In this document: piece after piece, positions 24,578 through 32,892 of the stretch
How positions within the stretch are numbered: the stretch's first letter is position 1
How the letters are laid out: the number at the start of each line of letters is the position of its first letter
Assembly: GCA_964546815.1 (NCBI GenBank)
Contig: CAZJLR010000011.1
Span: forward strand, 62,001 to 126,000
From: JAIEPM01 sp964546815
Lineage (GTDB): Bacteria > Cyanobacteriota > Vampirovibrionia > Obscuribacterales > Obscuribacteraceae
Length of the DNA: 64,000 nucleotides
Direction of reading: 5' to 3'
Made by a program: the position numbers and the translations under genes
The notes under the pieces: generated by a model
Seen by the model: only the letters and a program-made list of their open reading frames with translations
Database searches by the model: none
Told to the model about the DNA's origin: nothing

Positions 24578-27007
24578 ATGACGGCATCAATGAACACACA
24601 GCCTCAAATGGCAGCTATCTCTAATGTGCAATCGTTTGTGCCTGATTTCACGGTGCAGATTGTAAAAGAGTCAGCGCCTAGCGATCCTCTTCTAGACGCC
24701 GTGTTCAAGACTCTCGAGTGTGGTACCAGAGCTGGTCGTATGGGAGGCATCGTTCCCATAAGCCCCGCAAAACTCGGTTCTAAGCTAAAACCACTCAGTG
24801 CTGAGCTCAGCGAGCAACTTACTGAGTTTACTCGCAGCGAGCAAGGCGCCCGCTGTCAAAAGCTTTTGGGTCATTTAGACATCCAGAAATCAGAGACTTA
24901 CCCAATTTCCAAAGATTTGGAAATTGGACCAAGCCGCATAGTCGTGCAAGAGCAAGTGCAGACCGTTCTGGCTCTGCAAGTGTTGTTTCAAGGTCTAGAA
25001 GGTGGAGCTAAGGCTGGCCGAATGAAGGGGATTGTGCCCCTCTCATCTTCGAACTTAGCTTCGAAATTGAATCCACTCAATCACGAATTGTGCCAACAAA
25101 TCGACGAATTTGTCCGCAGCGAGCAAGGGGCTCGTTGTCAGAGGCTTTTGGGCTATTCTGAAATTCAAAAAGCAGAGACTTATCCAATTTCCGAAAATTT
25201 GGAAAAGGCTCCCACACCGATTACAGAAACAGACCTGGCTTTAATCAAAGCACTGGTTATCAGGCATGAAGCGAAAGCAGCGGCTAGAGCCGCCGAGACG
25301 AAAGCCAATGAAATATGGGTGCAACAGCAGTTCCGCAAATCTCAGGCGCAAGCGATTTCGCAGCCGATCGTCACAAAAGCTCCGAAAGAAAGCAATGTAA
25401 GACAGCTTGAGGCTCGCAGCCCGAAAGAAAAACTCCTTCGACACGCAATCATGTGCGTAGCAAACGTTTGCTTGCTGATTTCATGTGCGGCAGAAATACT
25501 CCACCTGGTTAACAGACAGTCAGAGCAGCATACTGCGATGCAAAAACTTGCGGCGGGTGATTTGCCTGCTGCCAAAATTTGCTACGAGAAAATTATTCAA
25601 TCACAACCGCAGAATTGGGAAGCATACCTTGGGCACGCTGCAGCCATTCCTAACGATTATGCGAAACAAGTATCTGATTACAATCATGTCTTAGCCCTTA
25701 AGCCTGGCGAATCGCACGCAACTTTTGGACTAGCGAAGTCATACTATGAGCTTGGTGATTATAAGAGTGCGATTGGTTTTGCCAATAGAGCATACGCACA
25801 AAGCCCAAAATCAGAGCCTTTGGAAATCAAAGCAAAAAGCTTGATGCGTCTCCAAAAGTTTGATGATGCTAGTAAAGTCTTCAAGCAAATTCTTGCTACA
25901 CCGGCTAAGCATAGTGCCGAACAATATTACATGCTTGCTTCTTGCCAGAAAGAGCTGGGCAACCACAAACAACAAACAGAGTACTTGCGCAAAGCATTGG
26001 CAGTTGCTCCAAAAAATATTGGCTACCTGAATGAGCTAGCAACAGTGTTGGCGGCCGACAACAAATTCAACGACGCCAAATCGACATTGCAGAGAGCAAT
26101 TGCGATGAATTCAAATGATCCTAAGTTGCATGTTCAGTTGGCAAAAGTTTTCACCCAAATGAAGGCTCCAGACAATGCCATTCATGAGTTGAGTCAAGCC
26201 ATCGATCGCGGCATTGCATCAAAGGCTGATATTCTGCAGCAACGTGCATCCTTGTATTATTCGGTGAATAACTTCAGTTATGCAATGGCTGATGTGGACG
26301 ATGCTATCGCAATTAAGCCGGCAGACAAATCACTGCTGCAAATGCGCCAACGCATTGTAAATCAGTTGGCGATCACCAAGGCAGGCTTAGACAGACAATT
26401 AGCTAGAAGCAATCGTGATTCAAGCTCGAAACAAGTGGCAGAGATTCTGGCACCTACGACTAAGCTCTCCACAGATTCACCAGTAACTGCATCGAGCACA
26501 TCCAGTGACTCACAATCTCAACAAATGGTGCTGAAAGCTTACAAACACATCAAGAGCGGCGACTTCAAATCTGCAATCCCGTTGCTGAAAACAGCCGTCA
26601 AGATTGACCCTGAGAATTCTCAAGCTCATCGCTATTTAGCATTCTCATACCTGCATACAGGTATGGTGACACAAGCACTTAGCCATTCCAAACAGGTTGT
26701 AGACCTGGGCACAGAGCAGCCGCACGATTTCTTCTCACTGGCTGAAGCGCATTTTTATGATGGCAAACCTCAGGAAGCAATCAAGTTTTATCGTGATGCG
26801 TTGCGACTCAATCCACTGTATGCAGAAGCGAGAATGGGCGCAGTTAGAAGCCTTATCGCTCTAGGTAAAGTACAAGAAGCTAAGTCAGTTTGCCAGGACG
26901 CTGCTTACAACTCGCGTTCTGAAAAGACTAAGTCTCAATTTATGAAAATGCTCAACGATATAAATACCAAAAATCAGATTGCCAGCTCACATAGTTTTGG
27001 TAGCTAG
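24578..27007 (+). CDS. Membrane TPR protein with a duplicated unknown N-terminal domain
   Basis: An 809-residue protein from ATG 24578; an in-frame ATG at 24494 adds an Arg-rich leader with no ribosome-binding site. Residues about 36-115 and 130-209 are two copies of one domain with the shared pattern AGRMxGIVPxS...LxSKLxPL...RSEQGARCQ, then ETYPIS. An Ala/Lys-rich helix leads to one transmembrane segment at about 289-309 ('IMCVANVCLLISCAAEIL'). From about 315 to the end are some eleven TPRs. The topology suggests the duplicated domains lie on one side of the membrane and the TPRs on the other. The duplicated domain is not one I recognise. The stop overlaps that of the convergent desaturase by four bases (CTAG). 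Confidence 0.85.
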   Translation: MTASMNTQPQMAAISNVQSFVPDFTVQIVKESAPSDPLLDAVFKTLECGTRAGRMGGIVPISPAKLGSKLKPLSAELSEQLTEFTRSEQGARCQKLLGHLDIQKSETYPISKDLEIGPSRIVVQEQVQTVLALQVLFQGLEGGAKAGRMKGIVPLSSSNLASKLNPLNHELCQQIDEFVRSEQGARCQRLLGYSEIQKAETYPISENLEKAPTPITETDLALIKALVIRHEAKAAARAAETKANEIWVQQQFRKSQAQAISQPIVTKAPKESNVRQLEARSPKEKLLRHAIMCVANVCLLISCAAEILHLVNRQSEQHTAMQKLAAGDLPAAKICYEKIIQSQPQNWEAYLGHAAAIPNDYAKQVSDYNHVLALKPGESHATFGLAKSYYELGDYKSAIGFANRAYAQSPKSEPLEIKAKSLMRLQKFDDASKVFKQILATPAKHSAEQYYMLASCQKELGNHKQQTEYLRKALAVAPKNIGYLNELATVLAADNKFNDAKSTLQRAIAMNSNDPKLHVQLAKVFTQMKAPDNAIHELSQAIDRGIASKADILQQRASLYYSVNNFSYAMADVDDAIAIKPADKSLLQMRQRIVNQLAITKAGLDRQLARSNRDSSSKQVAEILAPTTKLSTDSPVTASSTSSDSQSQQMVLKAYKHIKSGDFKSAIPLLKTAVKIDPENSQAHRYLAFSYLHTGMVTQALSHSKQVVDLGTEQPHDFFSLAEAHFYDGKPQEAIKFYRDALRLNPLYAEARMGAVRSLIALGKVQEAKSVCQDAAYNSRSEKTKSQFMKMLNDINTKNQIASSHSFGS

Positions 27008-27999
27008 CGCTCTGAACTTACGGCAGGCTCAATCTGCGATTCTTTCGATGGCTTTTGATGGTTGATACAGTCTTCGATGACGCGTAAGTAACCTTGCGTG
27101 TTCAATGAGTTTTGCTTGTAATCTGGATCTTTCATAAGAACGGCATGTAATTTATGCAAGTTATACCAGGGCACACCCGGGTGAAGATGATGAGCCAGAT
27201 GGACACATATGTTATATGGAGCTACAAGAAAACACTCCCAACCAAAGGTGTTTCGCGTACTATTCAAATCGTGAGAAGACTCCATGCCGTAGTGCTCAGC
27301 AATGCCGCGAAGGTAATCAAAAAATTTGGTGGCAGTCAACAAAGGCACTAACCAAAACAGCAAGAGAAGTTTCCAGAACGAAAACGTTATGGACAATGCA
27401 ATGATTACCGCATAGAAGGATAACTGAGAAATTCTCACAGCTAGAGGTATGTGGTTGTGCGCCTCAAATTGTTCTGCATGCTCAGAAGCGATTTGCGTCA
27501 TGTCGTAGATGAACCCAATCAAAAGGGCATTCTCAAGTAATGCCAGAAGCATTTGCTTTTTTGTTTTCGGGAATTGGTAATATTTATCCGACAGATCGTA
27601 ATCTGGATCTTCAGCAGTGTTCAAATTCTGATGGTGTGCCAAATGACTGTTGCGATATCCTCTCATTGTAAGAACAAGCGGCCAGGCTAACAATTCACCG
27701 ACAACGTCGTTCAACTTTCGATTTTTGAAAAGACGATAGTGAACCGCTTCGTGCATAAGGACGGCGAGAGCGTGTAATCGCGAACCGATCCACAGCACAG
27801 CGAGGCAATATGAGAAGGCATTGAAATACTTGTGAGTAATGAAAACTACCAAACCGATCGACAAACATTCAAGAGCGATGAAAACTACGTTTTGAACAGA
27901 TCGAAGTTCGTACAATTCTTTGATTGCGGCAGACTGAGATATTTCGCTCTCTGCCTGTCTGTTGTTAATAGTTAACGTTTCATTTTCCATTGCTCGCAC
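27004..27999 (-). CDS. Membrane fatty acid desaturase
   Basis: A 331-residue integral membrane di-iron enzyme. I place the start at GTG 27999 because GGGAG lies five bases upstream; ATG 27990 is the alternative. The three His boxes are clear: HEAVH (about residue 83), HLAHH (about 119) and HLAHH-LHPG near the C-terminus. Hydrophobic pairs of helices lie at about 40-75 and 185-230. The family inserts double bonds into acyl chains using O2 and an electron donor. The close spacing and 'HPGVPWYNLH' third box resemble the CrtR/DesC-like broad group; substrate and regiospecificity cannot be read from sequence. Confidence 0.92.
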   Translation of the reverse strand: MRAMENETLTINNRQAESEISQSAAIKELYELRSVQNVVFIALECLSIGLVVFITHKYFNAFSYCLAVLWIGSRLHALAVLMHEAVHYRLFKNRKLNDVVGELLAWPLVLTMRGYRNSHLAHHQNLNTAEDPDYDLSDKYYQFPKTKKQMLLALLENALLIGFIYDMTQIASEHAEQFEAHNHIPLAVRISQLSFYAVIIALSITFSFWKLLLLFWLVPLLTATKFFDYLRGIAEHYGMESSHDLNSTRNTFGWECFLVAPYNICVHLAHHLHPGVPWYNLHKLHAVLMKDPDYKQNSLNTQGYLRVIEDCINHQKPSKESQIEPAVSSER

Positions 28000-28713
28000 A
28001 ATATCTCCCGTGTATATCAACCAAGGGCTTCTGTGTGCCTGACATTTTTAGCAAATCTCAGAGAAGCTGATGTTGTTCCGAGTCTGTTTCCGCTGATTCG
28101 ATAGGTGTTGCTCGGTCCTACTCCGTAGACAACATTCATCGTGAATTCTTCGACAAGTGCTTTCGCCCGCCGTCTGAGGGGCATCTCTGGTACTCAGCCT
28201 TAAAAACATTGGGCTGAAAGATCAAATAAAACAGCAACATTGTTACTTGTACCACCTTCGTGTGACGAAAAAGTGAACGAGCGGGGTTATATGACCCGCG
28301 TCCGCCGAAAGACTCTCGAAGAGTGGGCTAGCGCCGCCAAATACCCAAGCTGAATTTAATTTCGCTTTCTCCATTTGCACTCAACTTGCGTCAACCAGGC
28401 AGTCCATAATCAGCAAAGTCGCTTATAATCAGCTTGCGGAATATTGGCTATGCGGGCGATAGAAGGCAGCTGCTGATCCATTCGCCCCAATTATGCGCAA
28501 CGCACCACCAGTGGTGCCCTACTCATGCAAATTTTTCCAACTTCGGGAAAGCCCAGAAGTCATTCGATGCAATGTAGATGTTTCCCTTCCTGTAATATTC
28601 GTCAATAGCATCGTAATTCAAGATATGGAGCAAAGGCTATTGCTGGGAAAAGCGTTATCAGCGCGCAAAAGAAGGGCACAAGAAAATAGCCTGGCGACCA
28701 CGGAAGTCCTACG
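28000..28713. promoter_or_regulatory. Intergenic region upstream of the tandem histidine kinase
   Basis: About 700 bases between the desaturase and the kinase with no convincing gene; a 91-codon frame at 28493-28768 overlaps the kinase start and has no protein-like character. A perfect TATAAT lies at 28424-28429 with no clear -35. GCGGG-GTTATATGA-CCCGC (28281-28299) can form a small hairpin. Nothing else is recognised. Confidence 0.35.
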
Positions 28714-31698
28714 GTGCAAAAAGTCCCGACAAATGTCGAAAAGAGAGGAGAGCGTGGCGGTAAGTTAGCCGCTCTGTTCAAATCTAAGCTTGCCCTTACT
28801 TTAATGGGTGGCTTCATGATAATTGCGGCTATTGAATCTACTTTCTTGTCAGTGCTAGTTATTGATGTTGTCAACGCAGATCGCGTCGCTGCTCATGAGT
28901 TTGAGCTGCTGCAGGGTTCGGTGCGAATTTCAGATCTCCTGTTCCTGGTTGTAAAATCGGTCGAGGCTGCGGACGATGCCCAAAAGAATTTAAACGCAAC
29001 CACTCAGGAAGAATATAATAAAAGCCGCAAGAACACGATGGCGTGGGCACATCAAACAGTTGAGTATTTCCAAAAGGTTGGACTTGATGCCACATCCGCA
29101 AGCAAGTTAGGAGATTCATTTAGCAAGCTAACCGAAATCTTGCAGCAAGTGCTAAATGGCAAAAGGCACTCAGAAGACTCTACCGACTTTCTGAGGCAGG
29201 TGCTCAATTTGAGTGGAGACCTCTATGGTGATTTTGCCGCAGAACTAAAGGCAATACACCAGTCGCTAGACAGCAACTCTGCAAATAAGGCTATGACCGT
29301 CGGCAACCTGGAGCCAAAGAACCTGCTCTATATTGCCGCAGCTGTTAATATCGTTCTTCTGCTTGGACTCCTCTTGCTTGTAGAACGCGGCATAACAAGA
29401 CCGATCGAACAACTTGCGCGAAGATGCAGCGGCATGATGAGCGGCGAATTGATGCCTAAACCAAAATCAATTCGCAATGAACTAAGCTCGCTTGAACAAA
29501 GTTTTCACGAAATGTCATTGCTGGTTAGAGAAAACGAGAAACGGCGACATTCGTTTCTGGAGTTTTTTCAATCGGTGCAAAGTGCTTCGCTCGAAAAGGT
29601 GCGCATCAGCCTGGACAAACTCATGGAAGGCAAGCTTAGTGACGGTGCCAGAGATAAGCTCACCAATGCCCGGAAAAATCTCGGCACATTGATTCGTCTT
29701 TTGCAATCAATGACCGATGCTTTGCGCTTCAACGTTCAAAATAAAATTGAAACTCATCAGCAAGAAACATCTGTAGCCAGCTTGCTTAGTGATGCCTCCG
29801 CTGCAGTTGAATCATTGGTTCAGAAAAGGAAAATCAAGTTAAGCGTCGAAAACGATGCTGAGCTTTGCTGGCTTGATCCAAACTTGATCAGCAGAGTGCT
29901 GGTAAATTTCTTGTCCAACGCCATCAAATATTCTCCTCAAGCTGGTCACGTTACACTCAAAGTGGAAAAGCTGGAGTCAGACCTGCGCTTTAGCGTCCGC
30001 GACGAGGGTCCGGGCATTCCCTCCGCCGAACTCGATAAACTCTTTCGGGAGTTCAGCCAGGTCGAGGCTGTTGATGGCATCAAACGCAGCGGTACTGGAT
30101 TGGGGCTGCTGATCTGCAAACAAATCGTCGAGGCGCACGGCGGCAAAGTAGGTGTTGAAAGCGAAGTCGGAAAAGGAACCTGTTTCTGGTTTGGGCTGCC
30201 CATTTCACAAACGGCAACAAGCCAGGCAGCAGTTCCCCAACAGCCTGCTTACGGTGCAGCGAAATCAAAACCGAAAGGCAGCATCAAAGGCACTTTTGTG
30301 CTGATGTTAATTTGCCTCCTGATACCTCAATCAGTCGTTGTGCTGAAGCTCCATTCAATGTTTGGAAACACATCCAAAAGAGCCGAGGACTTCAAGAACA
30401 ACAAAGAAGTATTGCTGCGTGTAGAAGAAATGGCTTGCGATCATCTTGTTTGGAAAGTAGCAATCGCAAAAATTGTCGACAGCAAGAAGTTAATCGAAAT
30501 AAGCAAAATCAAACCAATAATGAATGAGCAGCTTAAGCACAATGCCTGGATACTTTCGCACTTATCGCCCGACACCGAAAGCTACCATGAACTAGAGTCT
30601 GTCCAGCGCGCACTATTAAAGCTAGAAAAGTTCGACGCTTATCTCGAAAAGAACGCTGAAAGTCCAAATTTTGTCGCCATACTAAAACTATTTGACCCGG
30701 TTGTGCAGCTATCAAAGAAGGTGGATAAGGGTCTACTTCACGTGATGACACTTCAAAAAGCCGGCGTTCAAAATTCATACGAATATTCAGTAGAGATGAG
30801 ATCTGAATTGATTACAGCTTTGCTATCAGCAACTGTCGTTAACTTTATTCTTCTTGCTGTAGTCAGCTTACTAGGATTGCGCATCACTGAAAGAATCTCC
30901 ACGTTAAAAGAGAAAGCCGGAGAGCTCGCAGAAGGAAAGAGACTTGAGCCTTCTTTGCTTACCCAAGATGAGCTTGGATATCTAGATGCTCGGCTATGCG
31001 AAGTATCACAAGCAATTAAAGAGGCTGATTCACAGCGACAGAAATTAATTGCCGTAATCAATCATGATCTTCGCACGCCCCTCAGTTCGATTGTGAATGG
31101 ACTGCAGCTAATTGGTGCATATGGTGAACTTGATGAAAAAGACCAGGCTATAAGCAACGCAGCAGAACAAGAGCTTGAAGTATTGCTGCAAACTATCAAC
31201 GACTTGCTACTTATAGAAAAAATCGATGCCGGACTCTATCAGTTGTCCCCCCTGCTCTTCGAAGTATTGCCAGTACTTGAGGCAGTCGCCGAAAAATATG
31301 AAGCGATAGCTTCTCGAAGAGGCATTAAACTGCGCGCCGAAATAGCACCCGGCAGCGCCGACTTCTACAGCAGAGGCGAGATAGAGCTTGTGGAAAGAGA
31401 ATTTGCGATTATATTTTCGAATGCGGTCAAAGCGGCTCCCGATGGATCTACAATCGACTTTTCACTTGAATGCAACAATGATGTAATTTCAATATCCTGC
31501 AAAGACAGAGGTTCTGGAATCGATGGTGAGCTTCTAGCCCATATTTTCGACCGCTTCCGTTTTGTAGCAGGCAAGCCTGTCACCGGACTCGGGCTGCCCC
31601 TTGCACATCGCCTGAGTGGAATGCAGGGAGGTTCGCTAGTAATAAATTCCACTTCCCTTGGCACCGAAACCAAACTAACCATGCCTTTAGTAGATTAG
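28714..31698 (+). CDS. Tandem two-module membrane histidine kinase
   Basis: A 994-residue protein from GTG 28714 (GGAAG seven bases upstream). It is an internal duplication of a whole sensor kinase. Module 1: TM (about 25-50), extracytoplasmic sensor, TM (about 203-223), HAMP-like linker, a helical region without an H-D/E-x-x-P box, and an ATPase domain with N-box 'NFLSNAIKYS', 'DEGPGI' and 'GTGLGL'. Module 2: TM (about 527-545), second sensor, TM (about 725-745), HAMP-like linker, an intact HisKA with His784 ('INHDLRTPLSS') and a second ATPase ('DRGSGID', 'GLGLPLAHRL'). Module 1 probably cannot be phosphorylated on its own; it could act in trans on module 2 or as a regulatory ATPase. It is paralogous to 58518. 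No response regulator is adjacent. Confidence 0.9.
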   Translation: MQKVPTNVEKRGERGGKLAALFKSKLALTLMGGFMIIAAIESTFLSVLVIDVVNADRVAAHEFELLQGSVRISDLLFLVVKSVEAADDAQKNLNATTQEEYNKSRKNTMAWAHQTVEYFQKVGLDATSASKLGDSFSKLTEILQQVLNGKRHSEDSTDFLRQVLNLSGDLYGDFAAELKAIHQSLDSNSANKAMTVGNLEPKNLLYIAAAVNIVLLLGLLLLVERGITRPIEQLARRCSGMMSGELMPKPKSIRNELSSLEQSFHEMSLLVRENEKRRHSFLEFFQSVQSASLEKVRISLDKLMEGKLSDGARDKLTNARKNLGTLIRLLQSMTDALRFNVQNKIETHQQETSVASLLSDASAAVESLVQKRKIKLSVENDAELCWLDPNLISRVLVNFLSNAIKYSPQAGHVTLKVEKLESDLRFSVRDEGPGIPSAELDKLFREFSQVEAVDGIKRSGTGLGLLICKQIVEAHGGKVGVESEVGKGTCFWFGLPISQTATSQAAVPQQPAYGAAKSKPKGSIKGTFVLMLICLLIPQSVVVLKLHSMFGNTSKRAEDFKNNKEVLLRVEEMACDHLVWKVAIAKIVDSKKLIEISKIKPIMNEQLKHNAWILSHLSPDTESYHELESVQRALLKLEKFDAYLEKNAESPNFVAILKLFDPVVQLSKKVDKGLLHVMTLQKAGVQNSYEYSVEMRSELITALLSATVVNFILLAVVSLLGLRITERISTLKEKAGELAEGKRLEPSLLTQDELGYLDARLCEVSQAIKEADSQRQKLIAVINHDLRTPLSSIVNGLQLIGAYGELDEKDQAISNAAEQELEVLLQTINDLLLIEKIDAGLYQLSPLLFEVLPVLEAVAEKYEAIASRRGIKLRAEIAPGSADFYSRGEIELVEREFAIIFSNAVKAAPDGSTIDFSLECNNDVISISCKDRGSGIDGELLAHIFDRFRFVAGKPVTGLGLPLAHRLSGMQGGSLVINSTSLGTETKLTMPLVD

Positions 31699-31879
31699 TC
31701 AGATTTTTTGCTTTCGCTCCAGATTGTTGCAGGATCGCAGCTGGCGTAGCAAAATATCGCAAACCTTGATTCCTAGTCGACCAGTTTTCTATTGAGCCTC
31801 CTAAGCTGCTCCGTCAACCACTGGTATTGACAATTGCCACAATTCTCGGCATAATAAAAATGGGCAGTGAGGTTTCAGA

Positions 31880-32146
31880 GTGAAATACAAGCGTGTAAGA
31901 GCCAAAGGGGTCACGTTTGTTTTTAAGTACGAGCCCGACCGCCCGGATCTGCTGCACATATTCGTAAGACATTAGAAGGAGCCGGACGACGCGATCTACA
32001 TTTTTCAAAATGGCGAAACCCGCTGTGAGCCAGTGCAGGAATTGTGGGAAACTCGGTTTGAGAGTGAGGGTGTTTGGTGGTTTTGGATAAATGAAGACGA
32101 AAAAGTTGTGATGATTGTGTCGTGCTTCGATGAATACAGCAGGTAA
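31880..32146 (+). pseudogene. Toxin-like small gene interrupted by an in-frame amber codon
   Basis: An 88-codon frame starts with GTG 31880 (GAGG seven bases upstream) and ends at TAA 32144-32146, five bases before the antitoxin ATG. It is continuous except for one TAG at 31973-31975 (codon 32). The two halves read as one protein: 'DRPDLLHIFVRH' before the stop and 'KEPDDAIYIFQNGETR', then 'GVWWFWINEDEKVVMIVSC' after it. Size, position and style fit small toxins encoded just upstream of CopG-type antitoxins. TAG is used as a normal stop elsewhere in the window (for example at 5915 and 27007), so recoding is unlikely and this is probably a disabled gene. An antisense frame over it looks like a shadow. 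Confidence 0.7.
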
Positions 32147-32151
32147 GTTAG

Positions 32152-32439
32152 ATGAACAAGCGAAAATCAAAGAGAGGCGATTACGAGATTGAGGATCTTG
32201 GCGATATTGAATTATCGCCTGAGCTAGAAGCGAAGATCGAGCGTATGACCGAAGCCGCAAATCGTGAACTGGATAACACCCGGGTAAATTTTCGCTGGCA
32301 GCGTGAGCCGTTGCGCATGGTCCAAGAGGTGGCTGCCGCTATGGGTGTTCCCTATCAAACGTACATGAAGCAAGTTCTGTTTAAGCAGGCTTTGGAAGAT
32401 CTGAGCAAAATAAAAAACAGCAAGATAAAGCCGACATGA
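32152..32439 (+). CDS. CopG/BrnA-type antitoxin-like protein
   Basis: A 95-residue acidic protein. The N-terminal half is Glu/Asp/Lys-rich ('EIEDLGDIELSPELE'). The C-terminal half reads as a short strand plus two helices ('NFRWQREPLRMVQEVAAAMGVPYQTYMKQVLFKQAL'), with 'GVPYQTYMKQVL' typical of ribbon-helix-helix antitoxins of the CopG family. It follows the interrupted toxin-like frame by five bases, which supports a type II toxin-antitoxin arrangement in which only the antitoxin remains intact. It probably binds DNA at its own promoter as a dimer. Confidence 0.78.
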   Translation: MNKRKSKRGDYEIEDLGDIELSPELEAKIERMTEAANRELDNTRVNFRWQREPLRMVQEVAAAMGVPYQTYMKQVLFKQALEDLSKIKNSKIKPT

Positions 32440-32496
32440 TACTATCTGTGGTTCTGCTCAGGCCGGCGGTTGATCTGGAAGGAAAGAATTGAGCCA

Positions 32497-32892
32497 TTAA
32501 TTCTGCTTTCCACAATCCATTCCGTCAAAGTTGAAGGTAGCCCGCCTGGAAATAGCGACATAATCGACAGAGCCGTTTTCCCTAACATCAAAAGCCAATA
32601 CCGGTTTTCCAGTGAGATTATGCTCCAAGCATTTGCAGAGACAATGCGTGAGCAATCTGAATCTCAATGAGACTTGCTTGTTTTTACGGTAAAGCGCCGT
32701 GTTGTATTTGGTGTGATTATTCCAATACGCATTGGTAGTGAGGTCTGCAGCAAAATCGCCGACACTGAATTGTCCAAAGAAATGACTTATTTCCTCTCCG
32801 GTGCTTTGTGCAATTGTAGCTTGCATATTAAGAACCGATAATAGCGCCAGAAGAGTGGCATTGCGATCAATATGTCCTTTTCTTTTCTTCAA
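32497..32892 (-). CDS. Small exported protein of unknown function
   Basis: A 131-residue protein. The N-terminus has a basic start and a hydrophobic stretch ('ATLLALLSVLNMQATIAQS') fitting a signal peptide. The mature part contains four Cys ('HCLCKCLEH' and 'DGMDCG'), which may form disulfides. The ATG lies inside the end of the upstream gene 32867 (26-base overlap), so the two are translationally coupled. No family recognised. Confidence 0.65.
   Translation of the reverse strand: MKKRKGHIDRNATLLALLSVLNMQATIAQSTGEEISHFFGQFSVGDFAADLTTNAYWNNHTKYNTALYRKNKQVSLRFRLLTHCLCKCLEHNLTGKPVLAFDVRENGSVDYVAISRRATFNFDGMDCGKQN

Noticed and set aside
28493..28768. 91-codon frame upstream of the tandem kinase
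   Set aside because: It overlaps the kinase start, has unnatural composition and no ribosome-binding site.
31973..31975. TAG read as a sense codon (genetic code change)
   Set aside because: Several well-supported genes in the window end in TAG, so reassignment is not credible here.
31814..32260. 148-codon minus-strand frame across the toxin-antitoxin region
   Set aside because: The plus-strand reading has proper starts, spacing and protein-like sequence; the minus frame is its shadow.
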